Part shown: positions 33,609 to 43,055 of the stretch, piece after piece
Layout: the number at the start of each line of letters is the position of its first letter
Numbering within the stretch: the first letter of the stretch is position 1
Origin: Croceivirga sp.
GTDB taxonomy: Bacteria > Bacteroidota > Bacteroidia > Flavobacteriales > Flavobacteriaceae
Direction: 5' to 3'
DNA: 64,000 nucleotides
Assembly: GCA_028281025.1 (NCBI GenBank)
Contig: JANQKR010000014.1
Span: 55,911-119,910, forward strand
Notes under the pieces: model-generated
Told to the model about the DNA's origin: nothing
Seen by the model: only the letters and a program-made list of their open reading frames with translations
The model's database searches: none
Translations under genes and position numbers: made by a program

Positions 33609-36008
33609 TTAAGGTCCAAAAACATGAAGTTCCGTAGTCTCTTTGCTTACTTCTATACTGGCCTTTCCATCAAATTTCACTGATTTCAGGTCCACCTCCT
33701 CATTATCCACCTCTATCCTTGAAATTTTAAAGGGAAGGCCATGAAACTGGATTTTAAGGGTATCGTAGGAAGTGGTAAAACTACCATCCTTAAATTGCTG
33801 TATGATCAATTCATTGGCTTTTCCCCTTAGTCTAAAATTACGCAGGCTGTAACGGCCCTTTTTATGGTCAAATCCCTCAAGTTGATCTTCGTAAATGGTG
33901 GATTTTTCCGTGCCTTCCTTATAATACACATCAATCTTCAATTCCGTTATATCTTTTTCGCCAACATACTGTTGAACTGGGTATTTAGGAATTATGGCCC
34001 CCTCTTTAATAAATAGCGGGATTTTGTCCAATGGGGCCGCAACCCACTTTTCAACTTTGCCATTTACAATTTCCTCAGTCCAATAATTGTACCACTTCCC
34101 TTTGGGGATATACATTCTCCGGCCCTGGGCATTGGGTTCTTGAACAGGACAGACCAAAATATGTTCCCCAAAAAGGAACTCATCGGTCCTGAAATGGGTT
34201 TGTGTATCCTCTTGGTCATAATACACCAAGGATTGAAGCATAGGCACCCCATTGGTCACATAATTGTAAAAGGTAGTGTACAGATAGGGGAGCAATTGGT
34301 AGCGCAGCTCAATGAATTTCCTCACAATTTCGGTAATCTCATCCCCAAATGACCATGGCTCTTGATCTCCATGATCACCACTGGAGTGTACCCTGCAAAA
34401 AGGATGGAATACACCAAGTTGTATCCATCTTGCGAACAGTTCCCCATTAGGTTGCTCGGCAAACCCACCTATATCCGAACCTACAAATGAATATCCGCTC
34501 ATGCACATACGCTGCATCTGTACATTAGCTATCCAAAGATGTTCCCAAGTGGCAACATTGTCCCCTGTCCATGTAGCGGAATAACGCTGTGTACCGGCAT
34601 AAGCGGCCCTGGTCAACACAAAAGGTCTTTTGGGAAAAGTATATTTCTTTAAACCATTGTAGGTGGCCCGTACCATTTGCATACCGTAGACGTTATGGGC
34701 TTTTCTATGGCTACAGGGATGGCCATCATAATCATGCCTTACATCCAAGTTTGCCGTTTTGGTGGGGACCTCCATAACGGCAGGTTCGTTCATATCGTTC
34801 CAAACGCCGTGCACCCCCATTTCCGCTATCATTTCCTTGTATAGACCGGCCCACCATTCCCTAACTTCGGGATTGGTAAAATCTGGGAATTTACATTCCC
34901 CTGGCCAGACCTTTCCTTTAAAATGGGGGCCATCTGCCCGTTTGCAAAAATAGTCCTGTTCCATTGCCTGTTGGTAGACCCAATAGTCCCGATCTATCTT
35001 TAATCCGGGATCGATCATGGTTACGGTCTTGAACCCATCCTCCTCCAATTCCTCGATCATTTTTTTTGGATCTGGAAAACGTCTGTGGTTCCAGGTAAAA
35101 CAGCGAAAGCCATCCATATAGTCAATATCCAAGTAAATGGCATCGCACGGGATTCTATATTTCCTAAAGTTTGATGCCAGTTGCTTTACCCTTTTTTCCG
35201 GGTAATAGCTCCATTTGGATTGATGGTAGCCCAAGGCCCACATAGGCGGTAATTCAGGCACTCCCGTTAAATCGGTATACGCCTCCACAACCTGTGAAAT
35301 TTTGGGGCCATAGAAAAAGTAGTAGTTCATTTCGCCACCATCCGCCCAGAAACTGGTCAGGTTTCTGCGTTCATGGGCAAAATCGAAATAGGTCCCAAAA
35401 GAGTTGTCAAAAAAGATTCCATAGGCCAGATCATTGTGCAGTCCCACATAAAATGGAATGGCCTTGTACAGTGGTTCCTGGTCTTTTCCATAGGCATAGG
35501 AGTCCGTTACCCAATTGGAAATCCTTTTTCCCTTTAAATTGGTATGTGAGGCTTTATCCCCCATACCGTAAAAGCTTTCCCCGGTTTGGGTAACCTTGGT
35601 CATTTTCACCACGTTGCCACCATAATCATAATTCTCCTCCCAGTGAAAACCACTGTCATCCTCATTGATCGGATTCCCTTCTAAATCCATGAGTTGGACT
35701 TTAAGGGTGGTTTTATCAATGTGAATTCGAATTTTTGCGGTCTCTATGGTATATTCTGAAATTTCGTCCTCAACTTCAAGCCTATTATATCCCGTGATAA
35801 CGTTCTCACTTACCGCATAGGAGAAGTCCGGTTCAAAAACATGTTCGGTCGCATACCTAAAACGGACCATACTATCCCTCAAAATGGTGAGCTCCAGGAT
35901 CACTCCATTTTGGGTCGTAAAGTACAGTTTATCATTATCCTGCTTAAAATCAACAATGTGGTTGGGGTAAAGATTGCCCCTTTTTTCAATCTCGGTATTG
36001 ACAATCAT
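33609..36008 (-). CDS. GH31 alpha-glucosidase
   Basis: A 799-residue family 31 glycoside hydrolase that releases glucose from alpha-glucans or oligosaccharides. The nucleophile is Asp 405 in GVWNDMNEPA, and the acid/base is Asp 483 in ATWTGDN. Also visible are YLDIDYMDGFRCFTWN at the first catalytic-barrel strand and VGSDIGGF. There is an N-terminal beta-sandwich (GESFYGMGDKA near 143) and C-terminal beta domains. No signal peptide is seen, so it is intracellular. It follows glgB by 113 bases on the same strand, and both probably serve intracellular alpha-glucan metabolism. Confidence 0.94.
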   Translation of the reverse strand: MIVNTEIEKRGNLYPNHIVDFKQDNDKLYFTTQNGVILELTILRDSMVRFRYATEHVFEPDFSYAVSENVITGYNRLEVEDEISEYTIETAKIRIHIDKTTLKVQLMDLEGNPINEDDSGFHWEENYDYGGNVVKMTKVTQTGESFYGMGDKASHTNLKGKRISNWVTDSYAYGKDQEPLYKAIPFYVGLHNDLAYGIFFDNSFGTYFDFAHERRNLTSFWADGGEMNYYFFYGPKISQVVEAYTDLTGVPELPPMWALGYHQSKWSYYPEKRVKQLASNFRKYRIPCDAIYLDIDYMDGFRCFTWNHRRFPDPKKMIEELEEDGFKTVTMIDPGLKIDRDYWVYQQAMEQDYFCKRADGPHFKGKVWPGECKFPDFTNPEVREWWAGLYKEMIAEMGVHGVWNDMNEPAVMEVPTKTANLDVRHDYDGHPCSHRKAHNVYGMQMVRATYNGLKKYTFPKRPFVLTRAAYAGTQRYSATWTGDNVATWEHLWIANVQMQRMCMSGYSFVGSDIGGFAEQPNGELFARWIQLGVFHPFCRVHSSGDHGDQEPWSFGDEITEIVRKFIELRYQLLPYLYTTFYNYVTNGVPMLQSLVYYDQEDTQTHFRTDEFLFGEHILVCPVQEPNAQGRRMYIPKGKWYNYWTEEIVNGKVEKWVAAPLDKIPLFIKEGAIIPKYPVQQYVGEKDITELKIDVYYKEGTEKSTIYEDQLEGFDHKKGRYSLRNFRLRGKANELIIQQFKDGSFTTSYDTLKIQFHGLPFKISRIEVDNEEVDLKSVKFDGKASIEVSKETTELHVFGP

Positions 36009-36121
36009 ATTGAAAATGATTTAAAAGACTAACAAAAAAAGCACTTTAACCCGACATTAGGGGCCATTGGGAAAAGTACTTTTGAACAAATGCCCTACTA
36101 CAAGGTTATAGTTGTGGTCTT

Positions 36122-38017
36122 TTACTTATAAATCAGCAATCCTAGGGGGGGTAGGTTTACTTCAATTGAATTTTCCCTTCCGTTCCAAGGCGTATTTGAT
36201 GGCTTAACTGTCTTTTTGCCAGTGCCGCTTCCGCCGTATTTGCTGTCATCACTGTTAAAAAGTAGTTTGAGTTGTTTCCCCTTTGGCACCCCAACCCGGT
36301 ATTTTTCCCTTGGAACCGGGGTAAAATTACCGATGATGACCAAATCGTTTGCCGTATCATATCCTTTTCTAATGTAGGTCATCACAGAGTTTTCGGCATC
36401 GTTCCACTCGATCCACTCAAATCCCTCCGGACTGAACTGTTTCTCATACAAAGCGGGTTGTCCCCTGTAGATTTTATTCAAGTCCTGGATCACTTTTTTG
36501 ATGCCCTGGTGAAAATCATAGTCCAACAAGTGCCAATCCAAGCTTTCCAGAAAATTCCATTCAGAGGTCTGCCCAAACTCACCTCCCATAAAAATCAGAT
36601 TGGCACCTGGATGGGTGAACATATAGCCGAAAAGTAACCTTAGGTTTGCAAATCGCTGCCATTCATCCCCTGGCATCCGATAAATAAGGGAGTTTTTACC
36701 GTACACCACTTCATCATGGGAAAAAGGAAGCATAAAATTTTCGGTGAATGCATAGGTCATGCTAAACGTAAGATCGTTTTGATGGTGCTTTCTGTAAATA
36801 GGTTCCTTTTTAAAATATTCCAGGGTATCATGCATCCATCCCATCATCCATTTCATACCAAATCCGAGACCTCCAAAATGGACGGGTTTGGAAACACCAT
36901 TAAATGCCGTGGATTCTTCGGCAATGGTCTGGACCCCTCTAAAACTGGCATATACTTCTTGGTTCATCTCCCGAATAAAGGACATGGCCTCCAGATTTTC
37001 GTTATTGCCGTACATGTTGGGTTCCCATTCCCCTTCCTCACGGGAATAGTCCAAATACAACATGGAAGCCACCGCATCCACGCGTAAACCATCCGCATGG
37101 TACTCCTCCAACCAAAAAATGGCATTACTTATCAAAAATGCCCGGACCTCGTTACGACCATAATTGAAGATCAAACTTTTCCAGTCAGGATGATAGCCCT
37201 TACGTCTGTCCGGATGTTCATAGAGGTGGGAACCGTCAAAATAGCCCAAACCGTGTGCATCTTCGGGAAAGTGGGAAGGTACCCAGTCCAGGATTACCCC
37301 TATTCCCGCTTGATGGAATTTGTCCACCAGCAGTTTAAAATCCTCCGGCCTACCAAAACGTGACGTTGGCGCAAAATATCCTGTCAATTGATAACCCCAG
37401 GATGGGTCAAACGGATATTCCATAATGGGCATGAACTCCACATGGGTAAAACCCATTTCCTTCACGTAATTCACCAATTCCTCCGAAGCTTCAATATAGG
37501 AAAGGGACTCCCAACCATTTTTCTTTTTCCAGGAGCCCAAATGAACCTCATAAACGGAATAGGGCCTATCCAAACTATTGTGTTTTTCCCTGTTCTCCAT
37601 CCAATGGGCGTCCTTCCAACCGTAGGGAGCATCCCAAACTATTGAGGCCGTCTTGGGAGGTTGCTCGCAATACCTGGCAAACGGATCCGCCTTTTCAGTC
37701 TTAAGATCATGGTTATGGGAGGTGATTTTGTACTTGTAGTGTTCCCCTTTTTGAATTCCGGGAATAAAGCCTTCCCAAATCCCACTGGAGTCCCATCTTA
37801 CGTTCAATTCATGCGTTCCCTCCTTCCAATGGTTAAAATCGCCAATTACGGAAACGGATTTGGCCGATGGTGCCCACACCGCAAAATACACCCCTTTTTC
37901 CCCATCGACTTCCGTTAGGTGGGAGCCCAATTTTTGGTAAAGCCTAAAATGTTTTCCCGCCTTAAAAAGGTTAATGTCAAACTCGGTAAAAAGACTATGT
38001 GCGATAACGTTGGCCAT
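36122..38017 (-). CDS. glgB: 1,4-alpha-glucan branching enzyme GlgB
   Basis: Makes alpha-1,6 branches in glycogen. The 631 residues begin with a short N-terminal stretch and a CBM48 module (about residues 20-130, YFAVWAPSAKSVSVIGDFNHW), then the GH13 barrel. The nucleophile is Asp 314 in DGLRVDAVASMLYLDYSR, the acid/base is Glu 367 in TIAEEST, and the third acid is in FSHDEV. The single N-terminal CBM48 corresponds to the shorter branching-enzyme type. glgA and glgC are not in the window. It is paired with a GH31 gene and divergent from the collagen-like lipoprotein gene. Confidence 0.95.
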   Translation of the reverse strand: MANVIAHSLFTEFDINLFKAGKHFRLYQKLGSHLTEVDGEKGVYFAVWAPSAKSVSVIGDFNHWKEGTHELNVRWDSSGIWEGFIPGIQKGEHYKYKITSHNHDLKTEKADPFARYCEQPPKTASIVWDAPYGWKDAHWMENREKHNSLDRPYSVYEVHLGSWKKKNGWESLSYIEASEELVNYVKEMGFTHVEFMPIMEYPFDPSWGYQLTGYFAPTSRFGRPEDFKLLVDKFHQAGIGVILDWVPSHFPEDAHGLGYFDGSHLYEHPDRRKGYHPDWKSLIFNYGRNEVRAFLISNAIFWLEEYHADGLRVDAVASMLYLDYSREEGEWEPNMYGNNENLEAMSFIREMNQEVYASFRGVQTIAEESTAFNGVSKPVHFGGLGFGMKWMMGWMHDTLEYFKKEPIYRKHHQNDLTFSMTYAFTENFMLPFSHDEVVYGKNSLIYRMPGDEWQRFANLRLLFGYMFTHPGANLIFMGGEFGQTSEWNFLESLDWHLLDYDFHQGIKKVIQDLNKIYRGQPALYEKQFSPEGFEWIEWNDAENSVMTYIRKGYDTANDLVIIGNFTPVPREKYRVGVPKGKQLKLLFNSDDSKYGGSGTGKKTVKPSNTPWNGRENSIEVNLPPLGLLIYK

Positions 38018-38171
38018 GACTTAGTTGTATTGTGAGTTGCAATATTACTCATCTTTTTTGTAGGAATATAATCCTGGGTTGAAACCTTGGCCTAAATTTT
38101 TGGAACGCTTTTTGATTTAAGTAAAAACGTTAAATTACAAGCAAGAAATCAAATCGGAAAAATCAATTTTT

Positions 38172-38702
38172 ATGAAAAAAGTCAAGATACTTTTGGGAAT
38201 AGTGGTAGTGGCCATCGCTTTGGGCTGCGAAGGACCCCAGGGACCTCCTGGGCGTGACGGCGTTAACGGTGCCAATGGTGCGGATGGTGAGGATGCACAA
38301 CGTGCCAGCGTTTTTGAGCAGGCCGTAACTTTTGCCTATGATATTGATAACAACTTATGGTCCAGTGAAGTCCTTTCCTTTGGAAATACCTTTAATGGTG
38401 ATGTCTTTTTGGCCTATGTCTCCTTGGACGAAAATCTTTTTACTTCCCTGCCAGCCAGTTTCTTTGATGAGTTTGGGGAATTCCAATATGTCTTTGACCA
38501 TGATGTGGACAGTGTCCAATTTCAGATTATAGGTGACAATGACCTAAGTGACTTGGGTGTGGATTTTACCGATAATGTTGTGACCAGGGTTGCCATTATC
38601 CCAGGGGATTTGGTTGCCGAATTTAATGTCAATGGGGAAATGGACATTATCAGTTTAATGAAGCAAATGAATATCAGCGAAACCGATATCATTTTCCAAT
38701 AA
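38172..38702 (+). CDS. Lipoprotein with short collagen-like segment
   Basis: A 176-residue lipoprotein (lipobox IALGC) whose first mature residues, GPQGPPGRDGVNGANGADGED, form seven Gly-X-Y triplets. The rest is a compact beta-rich domain ending in a helix (DIISLMKQMNISETDIIFQ). Short collagen-like stalks after a lipobox are common in Bacteroidota outer-membrane lipoproteins and may project the domain from the surface. It is probably surface-exposed. The domain has no recognisable family. The gene has its own terminator and diverges from glgB. Confidence 0.8.
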   Translation: MKKVKILLGIVVVAIALGCEGPQGPPGRDGVNGANGADGEDAQRASVFEQAVTFAYDIDNNLWSSEVLSFGNTFNGDVFLAYVSLDENLFTSLPASFFDEFGEFQYVFDHDVDSVQFQIIGDNDLSDLGVDFTDNVVTRVAIIPGDLVAEFNVNGEMDIISLMKQMNISETDIIFQ

Positions 38703-38720
38703 GAAATATGCACAATGTTG

Positions 38721-38752
38721 GCCCACTGCAGCTGCGGTGGGCTTTCTTTTTG
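38721..38752 (+). terminator. Terminator after the collagen-like lipoprotein gene
   Basis: GCCCAC pairs with GTGGGC around a GC-rich inner hairpin, followed by TTTCTTTTT. It lies 20 bases after the stop codon. Confidence 0.8.
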
Positions 38753-38814
38753 GTATAAACTTAAGTAAATTTGAAAGGCTTGGGCGGAACTTCCGTCCAA
38801 GACAAAAAAGAAGG

Positions 38815-39318
38815 ATGGGAAAAAATGTTGCGCTGCTTTTGCTAGTGGTATTGGCATTCAGTTCCTGTATGGGTATTTCCCAGAAGGACAAGAAAGAAAT
38901 GGCAAAAGCCGAAAAAGAAATTGAATATCCGATTACAAAATCGGATGCGGAATGGAAAGCCGAATTAACGGACATGGAATATTATGTCCTAAGAAAGGCC
39001 GCCACCGAACATGCCTTTACCAGTGACTTATTGACCAATAAGGAAAAAGGGACCTATGTCTGTGCGGGCTGTGGGACACCCGTCTTTAAAAGCGAGCATA
39101 AATTTAACTCCGGAACGGGATGGCCCAGTTTTTATCAGGAAATTGAAGGCAACGTTGCTTATGATGTAGACTACAAAATAGGGTACCCAAGAACTGAGGA
39201 ACATTGTGCTGCCTGTGGAGGCCATTTGGGACACGTTTTTAATGATGGGCCGGAGCCCACTGGAAAACGGCACTGCATTAACGGTGTAGCCCTTAATTTT
39301 GTCCCCGAGGAAAAATAA
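38815..39318 (+). CDS. msrB: Methionine-R-sulfoxide reductase B, lipoprotein form
   Basis: Reduces methionine-R-sulfoxide in proteins. From ATG 38815 the protein is 167 residues with a lipoprotein signal ([12 protein letters not shown]), then an MsrB domain. Zinc ligands are CAGC and CAAC; the catalytic Cys is in [11 protein letters not shown]. The domain begins [30 protein letters not shown]. The track start at 38737 adds a hydrophilic leader that overlaps the upstream terminator and is rejected. It should repair proteins in the periplasm or at the outer membrane, while the next gene makes a cytoplasmic form. Confidence 0.93.
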   Translation: MGKNVALLLLVVLAFSSCMGISQKDKKEMAKAEKEIEYPITKSDAEWKAELTDMEYYVLRKAATEHAFTSDLLTNKEKGTYVCAGCGTPVFKSEHKFNSGTGWPSFYQEIEGNVAYDVDYKIGYPRTEEHCAACGGHLGHVFNDGPEPTGKRHCINGVALNFVPEEK

Positions 39319-39326
39319 AACAAAGA

Positions 39327-39731
39327 ATGGGAAAATACGGTACAGAAAAGACGGAGGAGGAGTGGAAACAAGAGCTTTCACCCGAGGAATACTATGTTTT
39401 GCGCCAAAAGGGTACCGAACGCCCCTTTACCGGTGCATATAACCTCCACTTTAAAAATGGGGTCTACCATTGTAAGGCGTGCAATGCCAAACTCTTTGAA
39501 AGTGAAAACAAATTTGAAAGTGGATGTGGTTGGCCATCTTTTGACCGGGCAGTGGAAGGTGCCATTGAATATGTACGGGATACTTCCCACGGTATGATCC
39601 GCACCGAAACCCTTTGTGCCAATTGTGGCAGTCATCTAGGGCATGTCTTTAATGACGGACCAAGGGAAACTACAGGACAGCGATATTGCATCAATTCGGT
39701 CAGTATTGGTTTTGAACCAAAAGAGGAATAA
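39327..39731 (+). CDS. msrB: Methionine-R-sulfoxide reductase B, cytoplasmic form
   Basis: A 134-residue MsrB without signal peptide. Zinc ligands are CKAC and CANC; the catalytic Cys is in [13 protein letters not shown]. It is a clear paralogue of the preceding lipoprotein ([24 protein letters not shown] against [24 protein letters not shown]), encoded eight bases downstream, so the pair arose by duplication and then took different cell compartments. Its last base overlaps the start of the DUF1572 gene. It is likely cytoplasmic and thioredoxin dependent, as in the family. Confidence 0.94.
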   Translation: MGKYGTEKTEEEWKQELSPEEYYVLRQKGTERPFTGAYNLHFKNGVYHCKACNAKLFESENKFESGCGWPSFDRAVEGAIEYVRDTSHGMIRTETLCANCGSHLGHVFNDGPRETTGQRYCINSVSIGFEPKEE

Positions 39732-40264
39732 TGGGTTTCCCCACCACGTATTTGGAAAGTGCAAAATTTGAGTTTCACCGCTATAAACGATATGGGGACA
39801 AAACATTTGAACAGCTTTCCGAAGAAGAATTGTTTTGGAGCGCCAGTGAAAATGATAACAGCATTGCGGTCATTGTAAACCACCTTGCTGGAAATATGCT
39901 CAGCCGATGGACCAACTTTTTAATGGAAGATGGGGAAAAGGTATGGCGAGACCGGGATAGCGAATTTGAACATCCCCCACAATCAAAAAAAGAACTGCTG
40001 GATTTGTGGGAAGAAGGTTGGCAATGTTTATTTGATGCCCTCAATAGCATTACCCCCGAAAACTTTGATGCTTCAATACAAATAAGAAATCAAAAGCATT
40101 CCATCCCCCAGGCCATAAATCGGCAATTGGCCCACTACGCCTCGCATGTGGGACAACTTCTGTTTATAGGAAAGATGATAAAAAAAGACGATTGGGTCTC
40201 CCTATCCATACCAAAAGGGCAATCCAAAATCTTCAATAAAAAAATGTTTGGGGAAAACTCCTGA
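39731..40264 (+). CDS. DUF1572 DinB-like protein
   Basis: A 177-residue helical protein of the DUF1572 family, related to DinB/YfiT four-helix bundles. The likely metal-binding His residues are in IVNHLAGNMLSRW near 55 and LAHYASHVGQLLFIGK near 137, in the pattern H...HxxH. YfiT-like members bind nickel or zinc and some use thiols as cofactor; the reaction here is unknown. The gene overlaps msrB by one base and precedes lpdA. The C-terminal tail SIPKGQSKIFNKKMF is typical of the family. Confidence 0.88.
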   Translation: MGFPTTYLESAKFEFHRYKRYGDKTFEQLSEEELFWSASENDNSIAVIVNHLAGNMLSRWTNFLMEDGEKVWRDRDSEFEHPPQSKKELLDLWEEGWQCLFDALNSITPENFDASIQIRNQKHSIPQAINRQLAHYASHVGQLLFIGKMIKKDDWVSLSIPKGQSKIFNKKMFGENS

Positions 40265-40280
40265 CACTTCACTAAATTTG
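40247..40280 (+). promoter_or_regulatory. lpdA promoter
   Basis: TTTG at 40247-40250, 22 bases, and TAAATTTG at 40273-40280 fit the flavobacterial consensus. The -33 box lies inside the end of the DUF1572 gene; the ATG is 29 bases after the -7 element. Confidence 0.72.
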
Positions 40281-40309
40281 CACTCCATTTTAACCAAAAA
40301 ATCATTCGC

Positions 40310-41701
40310 ATGAGCCATTTTGATGTCATCGTTTTGGGTAGCGGCCCTGGAGGTTATGTTACCGCTATTAGAGCTTCGCAGTTAGGTCTTAAAACTGCGA
40401 TAGTTGAAAAAGAAAGCTTAGGTGGTGTATGCCTAAACTGGGGATGTATTCCCACCAAGGCCCTGCTAAAATCGGCCCAGGTATTTGAATACCTAAAACA
40501 TGCGGAAGATTATGGGCTAAGCGCAAAAAAAGTGGAACATGACTTTGACAAAGTGGTGCAACGTAGCCGAAATGTGGCCGATGGTATGAGCAAAGGCGTA
40601 CAGTTTTTGATGAAAAAGAACAAGATCGAGGTCCTTAATGGTTATGGCAAGGTGCTACCCGGTAAAAAAGTCATTGTTAAAGGAGAGCATGGGGACCCTG
40701 CGGAATATAGTGCCGATCATATTATTATTGCCACGGGTGCAAGGAGCAGGGAATTGCCTTCCCTACCCCAGGATGGCAAAAAAGTAATTGGCTATCGTGA
40801 GGCCATGACCTTGGAAAAACAACCCAAGAAAATGATTGTAGTGGGCAGTGGTGCCATTGGTATTGAGTTTGCGTATTTCTACAATTCCATGGGTACGGAA
40901 GTTACCGTTGTGGAATATATGCCAACCATTGTCCCGATTGAAGATGAGGACGTTTCCAAACAACTGGAACGGAGCTTTAAAAAAGCAGGCGTAAAAATCA
41001 AGACCTCAGCAGAAGTTACCAAGGTGGACACTTCCGGGGAAGGGGTAAAAGCAACGGTCAAGACATCCAAAGGGGAAGAAGTTTTGGAAGCGGATATTGT
41101 ACTCTCCGCTGTTGGAATTAAAACCAATATTGAAAACATTGGCTTGGAAGACGTAGGAATAGCCACCGACCGTGACAAAATTTTGGTCAATGATTACTAT
41201 CAGACCAATATTCCCGGATATTATGCCATTGGTGATGTTACCCAGGGACCGGCCTTGGCACATGTTGCTTCTGCGGAAGGTATTCTTTGTGTTGAAAAAA
41301 TAGCCGGAATGCATGTGGAACCCTTGGATTACGGAAACATCCCGGGTTGTACCTATTGTATGCCGGAAGTGGCTTCCGTTGGACTTACGGAGAAAAAGGC
41401 CAAGGAAGCCGGATATGACATAAAAGTTGGAAAATTCCCTTTTTCCGCAAGTGGTAAAGCCAAAGCAAGTGGTAACGCAGATGGTTTTGTCAAGGTTATT
41501 TTTGATGCTAAATATGGGGAATGGCTGGGATGCCATATGATCGGTGCCGGTGTTACCGATATGATTGCGGAAGCGGTGGTAGGCCGAAAATTGGAGACCA
41601 CGGGTCACGAAATACTGAAGGCGGTCCACCCCCATCCAACCATGAGTGAGGCGGTTATGGAGGCTGTCGCCGATGCGTATGACGAGGTAATCCATTTATA
41701 A
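40310..41701 (+). CDS. lpdA: Dihydrolipoyl dehydrogenase (E3)
   Basis: The FAD enzyme that reoxidises lipoamide in 2-oxo-acid dehydrogenase complexes. The 463 residues have the FAD-binding GSGPGGYVTAIRASQLG, the redox disulfide GGVCLNWGCIPTKAL near residue 43, the NAD-binding GSGAIGIEFAYFYNSMG near 181, and the C-terminal HPHPTMSEAVMEAVADAY with the active-site His-Glu pair. No E1 or E2 genes are near, so it is a shared E3 with its own promoter. Its stop codon overlaps the start of the DUF3817 gene by one base. Confidence 0.96.
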   Translation: MSHFDVIVLGSGPGGYVTAIRASQLGLKTAIVEKESLGGVCLNWGCIPTKALLKSAQVFEYLKHAEDYGLSAKKVEHDFDKVVQRSRNVADGMSKGVQFLMKKNKIEVLNGYGKVLPGKKVIVKGEHGDPAEYSADHIIIATGARSRELPSLPQDGKKVIGYREAMTLEKQPKKMIVVGSGAIGIEFAYFYNSMGTEVTVVEYMPTIVPIEDEDVSKQLERSFKKAGVKIKTSAEVTKVDTSGEGVKATVKTSKGEEVLEADIVLSAVGIKTNIENIGLEDVGIATDRDKILVNDYYQTNIPGYYAIGDVTQGPALAHVASAEGILCVEKIAGMHVEPLDYGNIPGCTYCMPEVASVGLTEKKAKEAGYDIKVGKFPFSASGKAKASGNADGFVKVIFDAKYGEWLGCHMIGAGVTDMIAEAVVGRKLETTGHEILKAVHPHPTMSEAVMEAVADAYDEVIHL

Positions 41702-41982
41702 TGCTAAAAGCCTTTCGTCTGACAGCCATTCTGGAAGGGATTTCCTATTTGCTGATATTTGGCCTCACCATGCCCTTAAAGTACTGGGCAGAAATTGGCG
41801 AACCCAATAAAATAGTAGGGATGGCCCATGGTATCCTTTTCATCCTTTTTATAGTTATGGCAGGTGTTTTTTGCTGGGAGCGAAAATGGGGACTTAGAAG
41901 ATTTCTAATACTCTTCCTGGCTTCCCTTCTCCCCTTTGGGACTTTTTATGCCGATAAGAAATATCTCAGAAACGCTAATTAG
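41701..41982 (+). CDS. DUF3817 membrane protein
   Basis: A 93-residue protein with three membrane helices and the DUF3817 pattern: FRLTAILEGISYLLIFG at the N-terminus, GMAHGILFILFIVMAGVF in the middle and FLASLLPFGTFYADKKYL at the end. The conserved EG, AHG and PFG elements are intact. The family function is unknown. The ATG shares a base with the lpdA stop, so it is probably translated from the lpdA message. Confidence 0.88.
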   Translation: MLKAFRLTAILEGISYLLIFGLTMPLKYWAEIGEPNKIVGMAHGILFILFIVMAGVFCWERKWGLRRFLILFLASLLPFGTFYADKKYLRNAN

Positions 41983-42060
41983 TGGTTTTAATCAACCTGT
42001 AAATAGGGCTTATTTCTATATGTAGGCAACCAAGCCAAAAAATGGTTGATGTGGGGCACG

Positions 42061-42477
42061 TCAATCCATAAAGCTTTGAATGGCCAAATCGTAGCTTTGT
42101 AATCCAAAGCCCAAAATAACCCCCTTTGCTACCGGGGATATAAAGGATGTATGTCGAAATTCCTCCCTTGAATAGGTATTGGAAATGTGAACTTCTATCA
42201 CGGGAGTTATGATGGCTTTTATGGCATCCCCAATACCGACCGAGGTATGGGTGTAAGCGGCGGCGTTTAAAATGATACCATCATAGGAGAATCCCACTTC
42301 TTGGATCTTGTCTATCAATTCCCCTTCAATATTGGATTGAAAGTAATCCATTTCAACAGACGGGTATTTGGACTTTAGGGACAAAAAATAGTCTTCAAAA
42401 TTCTGATTTCCATAGACTTCCGGTTCCCGCTTCCCTAAAAGGTTTAAATTGGGCCCATTGATGATCATTAATTTCAT
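42061..42477 (-). CDS. aroQ: Type II 3-dehydroquinate dehydratase
   Basis: Third step of the shikimate pathway (dehydroquinate to dehydroshikimate), dodecameric in the family. The 138 residues carry NGPNLNLLGKREPEVYG at the start with the catalytic Arg/Tyr loop, the substrate-binding NAAAYTHTSVGIGDAI near 75, and EVHISNTYSREEFRHTSFISP with the general-acid His near 100. It is convergent with DUF3817 and downstream of an outer-membrane protein gene, from which a terminator separates it. Confidence 0.96.
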   Translation of the reverse strand: MKLMIINGPNLNLLGKREPEVYGNQNFEDYFLSLKSKYPSVEMDYFQSNIEGELIDKIQEVGFSYDGIILNAAAYTHTSVGIGDAIKAIITPVIEVHISNTYSREEFRHTSFISPVAKGVILGFGLQSYDLAIQSFMD

Positions 42478-42507
42478 ACGTTAAAAATAAGCATATTTTT
42501 AGGGCAT

Positions 42508-42530
42508 AAAAAAAGGGGCAAAAGCCCCCG
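42508..42530 (-). terminator. Terminator of the beta-barrel gene
   Basis: On the minus strand GGGGGC-TTTT-GCCCC is followed by T7. It lies 22 bases after the stop of the outer-membrane gene and upstream of aroQ. Confidence 0.82.
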
Positions 42531-42551
42531 TATTTTTGCAGAAGTCCATAG

Positions 42552-43055
42552 CTAATTAAAACGGTACCCCGCTCCAAGCGTTAAGGTGTTGATACTAACG
42601 GCATCTCCAAAATCCCCTCCCCTACTTATTTCAATACCATACCTTGCTTCAACAAACCAATTATCATCTATTTGGTAACCTGAACCAAAAGCCAAGTCTA
42701 TTCCTAATTCCCCATCAGGAAGATCTTCCAACAAATAATTGATTTGGGGGCCCGCCTGAACATTAAACGCCTCGGAAATTTTATATTTGGCCATTATAGG
42801 GATATAGAGCGAAGTAAGGTCATCGACAAAACTGAGCAACAGCGAAGGTTCTACATCAAAAGTTTCACTGGCAACAAAATTATATCCTCCACCTATAAAA
42901 AAACCAAGCTCACTATCACTGGCATCAAAAAAACCTCCGGTATCAATATCAAGTGTGACATTGTTTAGACCGGCCTTAACTGCAAGGCCTTCTTGAGCAC
43001 TTACCGAGGTAGTGATGGCAATAGCGAATACAAATGCAATAAATAATTTTTTCAT
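42552..43055 (-). CDS. Outer-membrane beta-barrel protein, OmpX/OMP_b-brl type
   Basis: A 167-residue exported protein (signal MKKLFIAFVFAIAITTSVSAQ) made of alternating amphipathic strands (GLAVKAGLNNVTLDI, GFFIGGGYNFVA, YIPIMAKYKISE, IDDNWFVEARYGIEISRGG) and ending in NTLTLGAGYRFN, with the aromatic C-terminal pattern required by the BAM machinery. Eight strands are likely. The family includes porin-like and adhesion proteins with no fixed function. It is followed by its own terminator. Confidence 0.85.
   Translation of the reverse strand: MKKLFIAFVFAIAITTSVSAQEGLAVKAGLNNVTLDIDTGGFFDASDSELGFFIGGGYNFVASETFDVEPSLLLSFVDDLTSLYIPIMAKYKISEAFNVQAGPQINYLLEDLPDGELGIDLAFGSGYQIDDNWFVEARYGIEISRGGDFGDAVSINTLTLGAGYRFN

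Noticed and set aside
41991-42050. Nested inverted repeats ATCAACC/GGTTGAT and GGCTT/AAGCC between DUF3817 and aroQ
   Set aside because: Stems are short, loops long and no T-tract follows, so a terminator or structured RNA cannot be claimed.
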